NCBI GenBank assembly: GCA_027014155.1
Contig: JALWEG010000001.1
Location: 1-64,000 of the forward strand
Reading direction: 5' to 3'
Length of the DNA: 64,000 bases
Source: Aquificaceae bacterium
Lineage (GTDB): Bacteria > Aquificota > Aquificia > Aquificales > Aquificaceae
How positions within the stretch are numbered: position 1 is the first letter of the stretch; each line of letters opens with the position of its first letter. Shown here in pieces: positions 31,384-40,079 of this stretch. The position numbers and the translations under genes were made by a program. The notes beneath the pieces were generated by a model, which made no database searches, was not told the origin of the DNA, and saw only the letters and a list, made by a program, of their open reading frames with translations.

Positions 31384-33351
31384 ATGAAATCCGTAGGGGT
31401 TGATACCGGAGGCACGTTTACGGATTTCGTTTGGATTGAGAACGGTGAGCTTAAGGTTTTCAAGGTTCCCTCTACCCCTGCTGACCCCTCTAAGGCGGTT
31501 CTGGAGGGTCTAAGGGCGATAGGCGGCGAGGGCAGACGGGTACTTCACGGGACCACCGTGGCTACGAACGCTCTCTTGGAAAGGAAGGGAGCCAGAACGG
31601 CTTTCATAACCAACAGGGGTTTTGAGGACATAATAGAGATAGGCAGACAAAACAGGGAAGAGCTTTACAACCTCAAATACCGCAGACCTGAACCCCTCGT
31701 AGGTAGGGAGCTGAGGTTCGGTCTTTCCTGTAGAGTGGACTACAAGGGTGAGATTCTACAGGAGCTGAGCGACGAGGAACTAAGGGAGCTGGTAAACTCC
31801 CTAAGGAAAGCCAGAGTTGAGTCGGTAGCGGTATGTTTTCTGCACTCTTACGCAAACCCCGTTCACGAACAGATTGTAGGAGAGGTGCTCGGAGGGGAGG
31901 GTTTTTACGTTTCCTTATCGCACGAGGTCCTTAGGGAGTTCAGGGAGTACGAGAGAAGCTCCACCACTGTAATAAACGCTTACGTATCTCCTAAGATGGA
32001 ACGCTACCTAAGGAATATCCAAAGTTCCTTGAGCGAAAGGGACAGGATAAGCGTAATGCAGTCTAACGGAGGACTTATCTCCGTTGAGGAGGCCTCAAGG
32101 TATGCGGTAAGAACCATACTTTCGGGCCCCGCGGGGGGCGTTATAGGCGCTCTGAACGTAGCCAAACTGTCGGGCTACGAGAGGCTAATAACCTTTGATA
32201 TGGGCGGCACTTCCACCGATGTATCTCTGGTGGATACGAAGCCCTTGGTAAGCTCCTCTTCAAAGATAGAGGGCCTTCCGGTGGGCATAACCATGATAGA
32301 CATACACACCGTGGGAGCTGGAGGAGGTTCTTTGGCATACGTGGACGAGGGTGGTGCCCTCAGGGTAGGTCCCCAGAGCGCGGGTGCGGACCCGGGTCCC
32401 GTTTGCTACGGTAGGGGAGAGGGTATAACCACAACGGACGCCAACCTCTTTTTGGGCAGGCTGAGGGCGGAGTTCTTTCTGGGCGGGAGCATGAAGGTTT
32501 ACCCAGATAGGGTGAAGGAGTATATGGAGAGGTTCGCCGCAGACGCAGGCTTGAGTGCGATGGAGCTTGCGGAGGGCATAATTGAGGTGGCCAACACCAA
32601 CATGGAGAAGGCCATAAGGAAGGTTTCCATAGAGAGGGGATACGACCCGAAAGAGTTCGTTCTGGTCTCCTTCGGCGGTGCGGGAGGGCTTCATGCGGCG
32701 GAGCTGGCCAAGATGGTGGGGGTGAAGAGAGTCCTGATTCCCCAAAACCCGGGAACCCTGTCAGCCTTAGGCATGCTCATGGCGGACGTGGTCAAAGACT
32801 ACTCTTACACGGTGATGCTACCCCAAGAGAGCGCAAGCTACGAAGAGATGCTCAAGCTCTTTGAGGGTTTAGAAAAAAGAGCTCTGGAAGAGATGGCCGC
32901 AGAGGGCTTTCCGAATCCCGTGATAGAGAGGGAGCTTGACCTTCGCTACAGAGGTCAGTCCTTTGAGATTCGAGTGCCCTTTACGCCGGACTACAGGCAG
33001 GCCTTTGAGGAGCACCACAGGAGGCTTTACGGCTACAGCTTTGAGGACAGAGAGGTAGAGGTGGTAAACCTCAGACTCAGAGCCGTAGGGATAACCGACA
33101 AGCCCCGGATAAAGGGCTTTCAGAGCAAGAGAGAAACCGTGGTCGACGAGGCGTTTCTGGGCTACGAACGGTTGATTTATCACGGTGAGATTCTAAAGGC
33201 CGGTGTATACCTGCGGGATAAACTGGTATGGGGCAACAGGATTGAGGGGCCAGCGGTCGTGGTGGAGTATTCCTCTACCACCTTTTTACCTCCGGAGAGC
33301 CTCGCTTACGTGGACAGGGTAGGAAACCTCGTGGTGGAAGTATGTTCTTAG
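31384..33351 (+). CDS. hyuA: HyuA, N-methylhydantoinase A / oxoprolinase family subunit
   Basis: 655 residues. N-terminal hydantoinase A block GVDTGGTFTDFVWI (residues 5-18), FDMGGTSTDVSL (about 264) of the actin-like ATPase core, and GAGGGSLAYVD (about 311). It uses ATP to open five-membered imide rings such as hydantoins or 5-oxoproline, usually with a HyuB partner, which is missing here. Its ATG is 10 bp after the IS605 right end, so the likely ribosome site (GAGAGG, 31363-31368) lies inside the element. It overlaps murD by 10 bp. Confidence 0.9.
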   Translation: MKSVGVDTGGTFTDFVWIENGELKVFKVPSTPADPSKAVLEGLRAIGGEGRRVLHGTTVATNALLERKGARTAFITNRGFEDIIEIGRQNREELYNLKYRRPEPLVGRELRFGLSCRVDYKGEILQELSDEELRELVNSLRKARVESVAVCFLHSYANPVHEQIVGEVLGGEGFYVSLSHEVLREFREYERSSTTVINAYVSPKMERYLRNIQSSLSERDRISVMQSNGGLISVEEASRYAVRTILSGPAGGVIGALNVAKLSGYERLITFDMGGTSTDVSLVDTKPLVSSSSKIEGLPVGITMIDIHTVGAGGGSLAYVDEGGALRVGPQSAGADPGPVCYGRGEGITTTDANLFLGRLRAEFFLGGSMKVYPDRVKEYMERFAADAGLSAMELAEGIIEVANTNMEKAIRKVSIERGYDPKEFVLVSFGGAGGLHAAELAKMVGVKRVLIPQNPGTLSALGMLMADVVKDYSYTVMLPQESASYEEMLKLFEGLEKRALEEMAAEGFPNPVIERELDLRYRGQSFEIRVPFTPDYRQAFEEHHRRLYGYSFEDREVEVVNLRLRAVGITDKPRIKGFQSKRETVVDEAFLGYERLIYHGEILKAGVYLRDKLVWGNRIEGPAVVVEYSSTTFLPPESLAYVDRVGNLVVEVCS

Positions 33352-34562
33352 TTTGGGGATTGGGCATCAGCGGGAAAGCGGCCCTTAAGCTTTTAAAAAG
33401 TAAGGGGTTTAAGGCGGTAGCCGGAGACGACCGTGAAAATCCGCACCTGTGGAAGGAGATGCTCGGTGAAGTTGATTGCGTAGTTCTATCGCCGGGTGTG
33501 CCACCCAATCACCCTTTATGGAAAGAGGCTATCAGGAGGGACATAGAGGTAATCGGAGAGACGGAGCTCGCTTACAGGTTCTTTAGTGGAAAACTGGTGG
33601 CAATAACCGGAACGGACGGAAAATCTACAACCACCGAGCTGACCTACAGAATGCTCAAAGCCTCCGGTCTGGAAGTTTACAAGGGTGGAAACATAGGGCT
33701 GCCCTTCTCAAGCGTGGTGTTGGAATCCCCAAACTCCACCGTGGTTCTGGAGGTTTCCTCTTTTCAGGGTAAAACCTTGAAGGACTTTAGGCCGGACGTA
33801 GGTGTCTTCTTGAACTTTTCCAGAGACCACTTGGACTGGCATCCCTCTTTGGAAGACTATCTGGAAAGCAAGTACAGGATTTTTTCCAACCAGGAGCGTG
33901 GAGATTCTCTTATCTTAGGAAGGAACCAGCCGGAGCTTCTGGCTACTCCCTCAAGGGCAAGACGTATTTTCCTTTGGAGAGAGACCTTACCCTTTGATGA
34001 AAACAAAGTCAAGCTCCCCGGAAGGCACAACTTGGAGAACCTCGCTGGCGCGGCTCATGCGGCCATGAGCTTGGGAGCGACCTGCGAAGCCGTTGAGGAA
34101 GTGGCCTACACCTTCGGCGGACTGCCCTACCGGCTTGAGTTCTTGGGAGAGTTCTGCGGACTCAAAGTTTATAACGACTCTAAATCCACCACCGTGAACG
34201 CCCTTAAGGCGGCCTTGGAAAGCTTTGGGGACGGGAGCGTAATACTTATAGCCGGGGGAAAGGACAAGGGAGACGACTTTTCCCTCGCTAGGGAGTTGGT
34301 CAAAAGAAAGGTGGTGTACGCTTTTTTGATAGGTGAGACGGCAGGCAAGATAGCAAAAAGCTGGGAAGACGCAACCGAGTGTGAGCTGTGTAAAGACCTT
34401 AAAGAGGCCGTTGGCAAAGCCTTTGAAAGAGCTAAGGAGGCGAAGGTTCTTCTCTTTTCTCCTGCATGCTCTTCCTTTGATATGTTTGAGAGCTATGCGG
34501 ACAGGGGAAGAAGCTTTAATGAGCTGGTTCAGCAATCGGCAGGTAAAAGCGCCTGCGGATAG
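33342..34562 (+). CDS. murD: MurD, UDP-N-acetylmuramoylalanine-D-glutamate ligase
   Basis: 406 residues, slightly short for the family (about 430-450). N-terminal Rossmann-type GLGISGKAAL (6-15), VLSPGVPPNHPLW, ATP-binding ITGTDGKSTTTEL (about 89-101), FLNFSRDHLDWH and the C-terminal YNDSKSTTVNALKAAL. It adds D-glutamate in peptidoglycan synthesis in the cytoplasm. It starts inside the end of hyuA, so the two may be cotranscribed despite unrelated functions. Confidence 0.95.
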   Translation: MFLVWGLGISGKAALKLLKSKGFKAVAGDDRENPHLWKEMLGEVDCVVLSPGVPPNHPLWKEAIRRDIEVIGETELAYRFFSGKLVAITGTDGKSTTTELTYRMLKASGLEVYKGGNIGLPFSSVVLESPNSTVVLEVSSFQGKTLKDFRPDVGVFLNFSRDHLDWHPSLEDYLESKYRIFSNQERGDSLILGRNQPELLATPSRARRIFLWRETLPFDENKVKLPGRHNLENLAGAAHAAMSLGATCEAVEEVAYTFGGLPYRLEFLGEFCGLKVYNDSKSTTVNALKAALESFGDGSVILIAGGKDKGDDFSLARELVKRKVVYAFLIGETAGKIAKSWEDATECELCKDLKEAVGKAFERAKEAKVLLFSPACSSFDMFESYADRGRSFNELVQQSAGKSACG

Positions 34563-34597
34563 CCACCTATCTATCTGTTATATAATAAGAAAGCATT

Positions 34598-35353
34598 ATG
34601 AGTGGAAAGATTGTTTACGATGGGGCAGAGCACAAAGTTTTCGTCTTTGAGGAGCTTACTCCCGCGAGCGCCGTCCAAGCGAACCAATACCTCATAATTC
34701 ACGGCGATACGGGGGTGCTGTTAGACCCGGGGGGACATAAGGTATATTCAAAACTGCTTTCCGACATATCACTACTTATACCGCCCAACAACATAAAGGC
34801 CATATTTCTATCCCATCAAGACCCAGACATAGTGGCCTCAATAAACGGCTGGCTCATGACCACCAAGGCCGAAGCGTGGATATCCAAGCTGTGGACGAGA
34901 TTCCTTCCTCACTTTGGACTTGACAGCCAATTGGAAGGGAGAGTTAACTCCATAGACGACAGGGGTACCAAACTCATAATAGAAGGTTGTGAACTGGTAG
35001 TTCTGCCGGCACACTTCCTACACTCACCGGGCAACTTCCAGATATACGACCCCTGCTCTAAGATTCTCTTTTCGGGAGACTTGGGCGCTTCTCTGGGACA
35101 GGATTATATCTTCGTTGAGGACTTTGATAAGCACGTGCAGTATATGGAGGCCTTCCACAAGAGATATATGGCCTCTAACAAGATTATGAGGCTCTGGGCA
35201 AACATGGTAAGGCAGCTGGATATAGATATAATAGCTCCCCAGCACGGAGCCATATTTAAGGGAAAGGATATGGTTGAGAGATTCATAACTTGGATTGAGA
35301 ACCTTGAGTGTGGCGTGGACTTGATGACCCAGGAGCATTACAGGGTGCCATGA
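34598..35353 (+). CDS. ODP-type (oxygen-binding diiron) MBL-fold protein
   Basis: 251 residues. A metallo-beta-lactamase fold with the metal ligands of flavodiiron proteins: His73, Asp75 and Asp77 in LSHQDPDIV, a histidine in PAHFLHSPGNF, the bridging aspartate in LFSGDLGAS and the last histidine in IAPQHGAIF. It lacks a flavodoxin domain, so it is not a complete flavodiiron reductase. Stand-alone ODP proteins bind O2 and serve sensing or chemotaxis in other bacteria. A TATAAT (34581-34586) precedes it. The stop overlaps the sco start by 4 bp. Confidence 0.8.
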   Translation: MSGKIVYDGAEHKVFVFEELTPASAVQANQYLIIHGDTGVLLDPGGHKVYSKLLSDISLLIPPNNIKAIFLSHQDPDIVASINGWLMTTKAEAWISKLWTRFLPHFGLDSQLEGRVNSIDDRGTKLIIEGCELVVLPAHFLHSPGNFQIYDPCSKILFSGDLGASLGQDYIFVEDFDKHVQYMEAFHKRYMASNKIMRLWANMVRQLDIDIIAPQHGAIFKGKDMVERFITWIENLECGVDLMTQEHYRVP

Positions 35354-35952
35354 GGAAGTTAGCGGCTTTATTGATACCTTTGGTAATCTTTCTCTTCTCC
35401 TGTGAAAGCAAACCTAAGGAAGAAGCCACACCCAAAAGTGAGTTCAACGGTGTGCTTTTGGAAGAACCCGCCTACGACTTTGAACTGACCACCGTCGGTG
35501 GCAAAAGGGTAAAACTTTCGGACTTTAAAGGCAAGCTGGTCTTTATATTCTTCGGATATACCCACTGTCCGGACGTATGTCCCGCGGCACTCCAGAACTT
35601 GGCCAAGATGATGGAGCTCCTTGACCCAAAGGAAAGGGAGCAGGTTCAGGTGATAATGATTAGCGTGGACCCAGAGAGGGATAAACCCAACGTGGTTGAC
35701 GAGTATGCCAAGTACTTTTATCCCACCTTCGTAGGACTGACGGGAAGCCTTGATGAGATTAAGGAGGTTGCAAAGAGGTATAAGGCCTTCTTCAAGAAGG
35801 CTGAAGGAGAGTCGGCGTCGGGCTATCTGGTTGACCACACGGCTTACGTGTATCTGATAGACAAGGCGGGCAACCTGAAGCTGCTTTACTCCTCTTCTAA
35901 GCAAAAGCCCCAGCTTATGGCCGAGGACGTTAAGAAACTTTTGGAGGAATGA
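35350..35952 (+). CDS. Sco1/SenC family copper chaperone lipoprotein
   Basis: 200 residues from ATG 35350 (ATGA overlap); an upstream GTG at 35308 is rejected because the lipoprotein signal begins at MRKLAALLI. Lipobox FLFSC (cysteine 18). Thioredoxin fold with the copper site CPDVC (in YTHCPDVCPAAL) and the distal histidine in YLVDHTAYVYL. Sco proteins deliver copper to the CuA centre of cytochrome oxidase. Followed by a PCuAC gene, a classic partnership. A second Sco lies in the oxidase operon. Confidence 0.92.
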   Translation: MRKLAALLIPLVIFLFSCESKPKEEATPKSEFNGVLLEEPAYDFELTTVGGKRVKLSDFKGKLVFIFFGYTHCPDVCPAALQNLAKMMELLDPKEREQVQVIMISVDPERDKPNVVDEYAKYFYPTFVGLTGSLDEIKEVAKRYKAFFKKAEGESASGYLVDHTAYVYLIDKAGNLKLLYSSSKQKPQLMAEDVKKLLEE

Positions 35953-35953
35953 T

Positions 35954-36403
35954 ATGAGACTGCTTATTTCCTTAATGCTTCTGGTGTCGCTGTCCTTTGC
36001 GAAGCCTAAGATAGTTGTGGAAGAGCCTTGGGTCAGAGCCGTACCACCTGTATCCACCATGAGCGCGGCCTTCTTTGAGATAGAGAACGAGGGCGACGAG
36101 GCGGATACCCTTCTGGGCGTCAGCTCTCCCGTGGCGGAGATTGTTGAGATGCATGCCACCGTGGAGGAAGACGGCGTTATGAAGATGAGGCGCATGGAGA
36201 AGGTGGTGATTCCGGCCAAGGAGAGCGTGGAGTTCAGGCCGGGTGGCAAGCACATAATGCTCATAAACCTAAAAAGGCACCTGAGGCCCGGGGACAAGGT
36301 GAAGCTAATTCTCAACTTTGAGAAGAGCGGCAAGGTAGAAGTGATGGCACCCGTCAAGGGCATGCACATGGACATGGAGGAGCACCATAAGGGGCATCAC
36401 TGA
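35954..36403 (+). CDS. PCu(A)C copper chaperone
   Basis: 149 residues. Signal peptide (1-16, LSFA). The copper site is spread as in PCuAC: MHATVEEDGVMKMRRM (about 65-80, His and Met ligands) and GGKHIMLINL (about 96-105). A His/Met-rich tail (MHMDMEEHHKGHH) adds binding capacity. It hands Cu(I) to Sco or directly to the CuA subunit in the periplasm. It is 1 bp after the sco gene. Confidence 0.93.
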   Translation: MRLLISLMLLVSLSFAKPKIVVEEPWVRAVPPVSTMSAAFFEIENEGDEADTLLGVSSPVAEIVEMHATVEEDGVMKMRRMEKVVIPAKESVEFRPGGKHIMLINLKRHLRPGDKVKLILNFEKSGKVEVMAPVKGMHMDMEEHHKGHH

Positions 36404-36428
36404 ATTAGCTCTCGTAGTTATCCTCTCC

Positions 36429-36857
36429 GTGCTTCTGCTCTCCTGCAGCTCTCAAGAGATAGGCCTGCCCGACCTTAAGCTTGAAAGCACGAGCGGTGAA
36501 AGAGTAAGCCTCAGGAGTTTGCTGGGCAAGCCGGTGCTCCTATATATCTGGAGCGGCACCTGTGTGGGACATACCAAGGACCTGAAGAGACTCGCAAAGA
36601 TGAACCTGCAGGGCGTTGAGGTTGTGTCTGTGGCCATAGGTATGGAAAAGAAGGACGTGGAAGGCACCTACTCCCAGATAGGTATAAGCTCTCCCAACTT
36701 CAGAACCTTGCTTGACAAGAAGATAGAGATTTCGGACTACATAACGCTGGTGTTCCTGCCCTACACTCTCATATACGATGAGAGGGGAAGGCTCACCAAG
36801 AGGCTGGCGAAGCTCCCCGATGAGGAAACCCTTAGAAAGCTCTTGGCTTCCCACTGA
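36429..36857 (+). CDS. thioredoxin-fold (TlpA-like) lipoprotein, start codon uncertain
   Basis: 142 residues if read from GTG 36429, but that start leaves only VLLLSC before the lipid cysteine. The frame is open back to 36345, and the upstream codons spell a proper signal sequence (IRGITELALVVILS). There is no ATG, GTG or TTG there; ATA 36387, 6 bp after GGAGG, or ATC 36396 are possible. The domain is thioredoxin-like, yet the active site is TCVGHTK with a single cysteine, so it is unlikely to be a simple reductase. It may be a third copper or heme-handling protein of this cluster. Confidence 0.7.
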   Translation: MLLLSCSSQEIGLPDLKLESTSGERVSLRSLLGKPVLLYIWSGTCVGHTKDLKRLAKMNLQGVEVVSVAIGMEKKDVEGTYSQIGISSPNFRTLLDKKIEISDYITLVFLPYTLIYDERGRLTKRLAKLPDEETLRKLLASH

Positions 36858-36874
36858 TTGGCATACCTTTTGCA
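36858..36874 (+). promoter_or_regulatory. sigma-54 type promoter of the nitrate reductase gene
   Basis: TTGGCATACCTTTTGCA: GG and GC separated by exactly 10 bp with the TGGCA and TTGCA blocks of a -24/-12 promoter. The predicted start is about 36885, next to ATG 36886, which implies a leaderless message. Nitrogen assimilation genes are classic sigma-54 targets. Confidence 0.65.
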
Positions 36875-36885
36875 TATAGAGGTTT

Positions 36886-38916
36886 ATGGAGGAGAAGACC
36901 TTCCAGTGTCCTTACTGCGGAGTTGGGTGTGGACTTTATATAGATGACAGAGGTAGGATAAAGGGGGACTTCCAACACCCTGCCAACTTAGGAGACCTGT
37001 GCAAGAAGCCTATCTACCTACCCAAAGTTTTGGACGAAGGAAGGCTGGGAAAACCACTTTATAGGGAGAGCAAAGACAGACCTTTTAGTGAGGTAAGCTG
37101 GGAGGAAGCTTTCACAATTTTGAAGTCCAAACTTACAGAATTGTCCCCGAAGGAGACCTACTTCTACATCTCCGGACAACTGCTTACCGAGGACTCTTAC
37201 GTCATAAACAAGTTCGTAAAGGGGCTCTTGGGTGTCAACAACATAGATGCCAACTCAAGGCTCTGCATGGCTTCGGCCGTGTCCGCCTACAAGTACGCCT
37301 TCGGCTCGGACGGGGTTCCCTGTACTTACGAGGATATAGATGACGCCGATGCCTTTATCTTTGTTGGCTCCAACGCCGCCGTGTCTCACCCTGTCCTATT
37401 CAAGAGGGTCCTAAGGAGGAGAAGGAAGACCGACCAGATGGTCGTGATTACTATAGACCCCCTTGAGACGGAGACGGCAAGAAAGAGCGACCTGCACATA
37501 CAGATAAGGGCGGGCACGGATACAGTGCTACTTAACTCGGTTCTCTACGTGCTCCATCGGGAAGGTTGGCTTGACTTTAGATTCATAGATACCTACACCG
37601 AGGGCTTTGATGAGGCTCTGAGGGTGGCTCAGGACTTTCCGCCGGAAACGGCCGCCCAGATTTGCCAGATTAAAGAGGAGGACATATACATACTTGCCAA
37701 AATCTTCGCCCAGAGCAGGAAACTTATATCCTTCTGGTGTCAAGGGCTGAACCAATCGGTGAATGCGGTCTCCAAGAACCTTGCGCTGATAAATCTGCAC
37801 CTGGCAACGGGAAGGTTGAACGCCAAAGGTTGTCCCTTCTCCCTTACGGGACAACCCAACGCGATGGGTGGCAGGGAAGTGGGCTACCTTTCCAACGGCC
37901 TACCCGGCTACAGGGACGTTAGAAATGCCGAGGATAGGAGGTTTATGGAGCATTTCTGGAATGTGGATAGGATAGAGCCCCGGCCCGGAAGGACGATAAC
38001 CGAGGCCATAGACGCTATCCTGTCGGGTGATGTAAGGTTGCTCTGGGTGGTCTGCACAAATCCGGCCGTGTCCTTGCCCGAGCTGGATAAGGTGAAGAAA
38101 GCTCTATCTAAGGTCTTCCTCGTGGTTCAGGACGCTTACTGGAACGACACCTGCCGATTTGCGAACCTTATACTGCCCGCCTCTCAGGTGGGGGAGAAGG
38201 AAGGGGTGATGACCGGCTCGGATAGAACCTTAACCCTCTGCAGAGCTTTCAAAGAGCCTTACGGCGACTCAAAGCCCGATTGGCTCATATTCGCGCAGCT
38301 CGCTCAAAGTATGGGAAGAGGTGATATGTTTCCCTACGAAGAGTCCAGAGATGTATTTGATGAGTTCAAACTCACGACCGAAGGTCGTCTGTGCGATATA
38401 TCAAAGCTCAGCTACGAGGAGCTTCCCGCTCGTTGGGGCAAAAGGTGGCTATACGAGGAGCTTAAGTTTCCAACTCAAAGCTCAAGAGCCAGGTTTTACC
38501 CGGCCAAGTTCACCGTAGCGAGCGAGAGGGGACGCTTCATACTCATAACGGGCAGGTTGAAAAACAACTGGCACACCATGACACGAACGGGTAAGAGTCC
38601 GGAACTTCTGAAGAGGGAGATTCCACCTTACGTAATCATGAACCCAAAAGATGCGCTGGAGCTGGGTATAGGGGAAAGAGACCTTGTGAAGCTGAGTTCC
38701 GACAGGGGTAGCGTAGAGAGGGTTGTGGTTTTTGGAAACATAAAGAGGGGACACGTGTTCGCACCCTTCGGTTACCCTTACGAGCTTGCCGAGCCTATTA
38801 ACCTGCTCATCAGCGACCGCTACGACCCAATATCCAAAGAACCCGACCTCAAGTTCGCAGGGGTTGACGTAATCAAGCTCAAAGGCGCAGAAGAGATAGG
38901 GAAGGGAGACCTATAG
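36886..38916 (+). CDS. nasA: assimilatory nitrate reductase catalytic subunit (NasA/NarB-like)
   Basis: 676 residues. The N-terminal [4Fe-4S] site is CPYCGVGCG with the fourth cysteine in LGDLCKKP. The molybdenum ligand region is SRLCMASAVSAYKYAFGSDG (residues 124-143), with the cysteine typical of nitrate reductases. Further bis-MGD contacts are SFWCQGLNQSV, GQPNAMGGREVG and the C-terminal TGRLKNNWHTMTRTG. It reduces nitrate to nitrite in the cytoplasm. It ends without the extra Fe-S domain of larger NasA. No nitrite reductase or transporter is adjacent. The sigma-54 promoter upstream supports nitrogen control. Confidence 0.85.
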   Translation: MEEKTFQCPYCGVGCGLYIDDRGRIKGDFQHPANLGDLCKKPIYLPKVLDEGRLGKPLYRESKDRPFSEVSWEEAFTILKSKLTELSPKETYFYISGQLLTEDSYVINKFVKGLLGVNNIDANSRLCMASAVSAYKYAFGSDGVPCTYEDIDDADAFIFVGSNAAVSHPVLFKRVLRRRRKTDQMVVITIDPLETETARKSDLHIQIRAGTDTVLLNSVLYVLHREGWLDFRFIDTYTEGFDEALRVAQDFPPETAAQICQIKEEDIYILAKIFAQSRKLISFWCQGLNQSVNAVSKNLALINLHLATGRLNAKGCPFSLTGQPNAMGGREVGYLSNGLPGYRDVRNAEDRRFMEHFWNVDRIEPRPGRTITEAIDAILSGDVRLLWVVCTNPAVSLPELDKVKKALSKVFLVVQDAYWNDTCRFANLILPASQVGEKEGVMTGSDRTLTLCRAFKEPYGDSKPDWLIFAQLAQSMGRGDMFPYEESRDVFDEFKLTTEGRLCDISKLSYEELPARWGKRWLYEELKFPTQSSRARFYPAKFTVASERGRFILITGRLKNNWHTMTRTGKSPELLKREIPPYVIMNPKDALELGIGERDLVKLSSDRGSVERVVVFGNIKRGHVFAPFGYPYELAEPINLLISDRYDPISKEPDLKFAGVDVIKLKGAEEIGKGDL

Positions 38917-39023
38917 GCTTCTTAGGGTAAAATTTGCGTCTAAATAAGAAGAAACACACGCTTGCATTGCATAGGTTCTCTTCCAAGACTAAGATTATTA
39001 GTTAGGAGACTGGGAACGTAGAG

Positions 39024-40079
39024 ATGGCTCAGGAGAATAAAACAGAAAAGGCCACGCCACATAGGCGGAGAAAGCTAAGGCAAGAGGGAAACGTAGCCAA
39101 GAGTCCGGAGATAGCAAGCTCCCTTACGGTCCTTATCTCTTCAATAATCATATTCTTTACCGGTGCTCTGGTTTTTAGAGAGGTTATCTACTACCTCGCC
39201 AGCGTTTCCCACATAACGCCGGGTAGCTTTCAGCCTACGGTTCGGGAGATATTCAGAGATACCTTCACGAGCATAACTAAGCTGCTGATACCTCTGTTCA
39301 TAACCACGTTGTTTATAGTTATACTCTCCCACATCGCTCAGTTCGGTTTTATCTTCACCCTTAAACCTCTTCAGTTTAAGCCGGAGAGATTGAACCCCTT
39401 AGAGGGTATAAAGAAGATGCTCTCTTTAACCACCCTATTTGAGCTGGTGAAGAACTCCCTAAAGGTGGTTCTTCTCTTGGGTGTAGCTTTGTTCGTGCTT
39501 AAAGGCAGCTTTGAGATGGTGGTAAGCTCCAGTCAACTACCCCTAAGAGAGGGGCTGATATCCTTTATAAACCTGCTCTTTAAGGTAGTAATCATCCTGG
39601 GCGTCGTAGCCTTCTTCATAGCTCTAATGGACTTAGCCTACAAGAAGTGGGATTACGAGAAGAGGATAAGAATGTCCAAGCAGGAGGTTAAAGAGGAGTA
39701 CAAACAATTGGAAGGTAATCCTCACATAAAGGCAAAGCTCAGAAGCAGAATGAGGGAAATCTCCCGCGGTCGTATGATGGAGGAGGTGCCCAAGGCCAGC
39801 GTAGTAATTACCAACCCTACCCACATAGCGATAGCTCTCAAGTACGACCCGGAAGAGGATAAAGCTCCCAAAGTTGTAGCAAAGGGAAAGGGAGACATAG
39901 CTCAAAGGATAGTTAACATCGCCAAGGACAACGATATCCCAGTTTTGGAGAGAAAAGAGCTTGCAAGAGCCCTTTACCCTGCGGTAGAGGTAGGTCAGGA
40001 GATACCCCCCCAGTTTTACAGGGCCGTGGCCGAGATAATCGCCTTCGTTATGTTCAGACGCAAGAGAGCTTACGCTTAA
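39024..40079 (+). CDS. flhB: FlhB, flagellar type III export gate protein
   Basis: 351 residues. Cytoplasmic N-terminus with the family start ENKTEKATPHRRRKLRQEG, four membrane helices (about 30-210), and the C-terminal domain with the self-cleaving NPTH motif in VVITNPTHIAIALKYDP (about 258). It switches substrate specificity of flagellar export. Isolated here from other flagellar genes. The 107-bp gap before it holds no clear promoter. It overlaps accD at the stop codons. Confidence 0.95.
   Translation: MAQENKTEKATPHRRRKLRQEGNVAKSPEIASSLTVLISSIIIFFTGALVFREVIYYLASVSHITPGSFQPTVREIFRDTFTSITKLLIPLFITTLFIVILSHIAQFGFIFTLKPLQFKPERLNPLEGIKKMLSLTTLFELVKNSLKVVLLLGVALFVLKGSFEMVVSSSQLPLREGLISFINLLFKVVIILGVVAFFIALMDLAYKKWDYEKRIRMSKQEVKEEYKQLEGNPHIKAKLRSRMREISRGRMMEEVPKASVVITNPTHIAIALKYDPEEDKAPKVVAKGKGDIAQRIVNIAKDNDIPVLERKELARALYPAVEVGQEIPPQFYRAVAEIIAFVMFRRKRAYA

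Noticed and set aside
31167-31463. - strand frame of 98 codons at the IS605 remnant
   Set aside because: Antisense to the TnpB tail and the hyuA start; an artefact often predicted at such ends.
36886-38916. Selenocysteine formate dehydrogenase, suggested by selB/selC
   Set aside because: The molybdenum ligand is a cysteine in SRLCMASAVSAYK, the nitrate reductase pattern, and there is no in-frame TGA.
38917-39023. Sigma-54 or sigma-28 promoter before flhB
   Set aside because: A GG/GC pair exists but with 9 bp between, and no TAAA/GCCGATAA pair was found.
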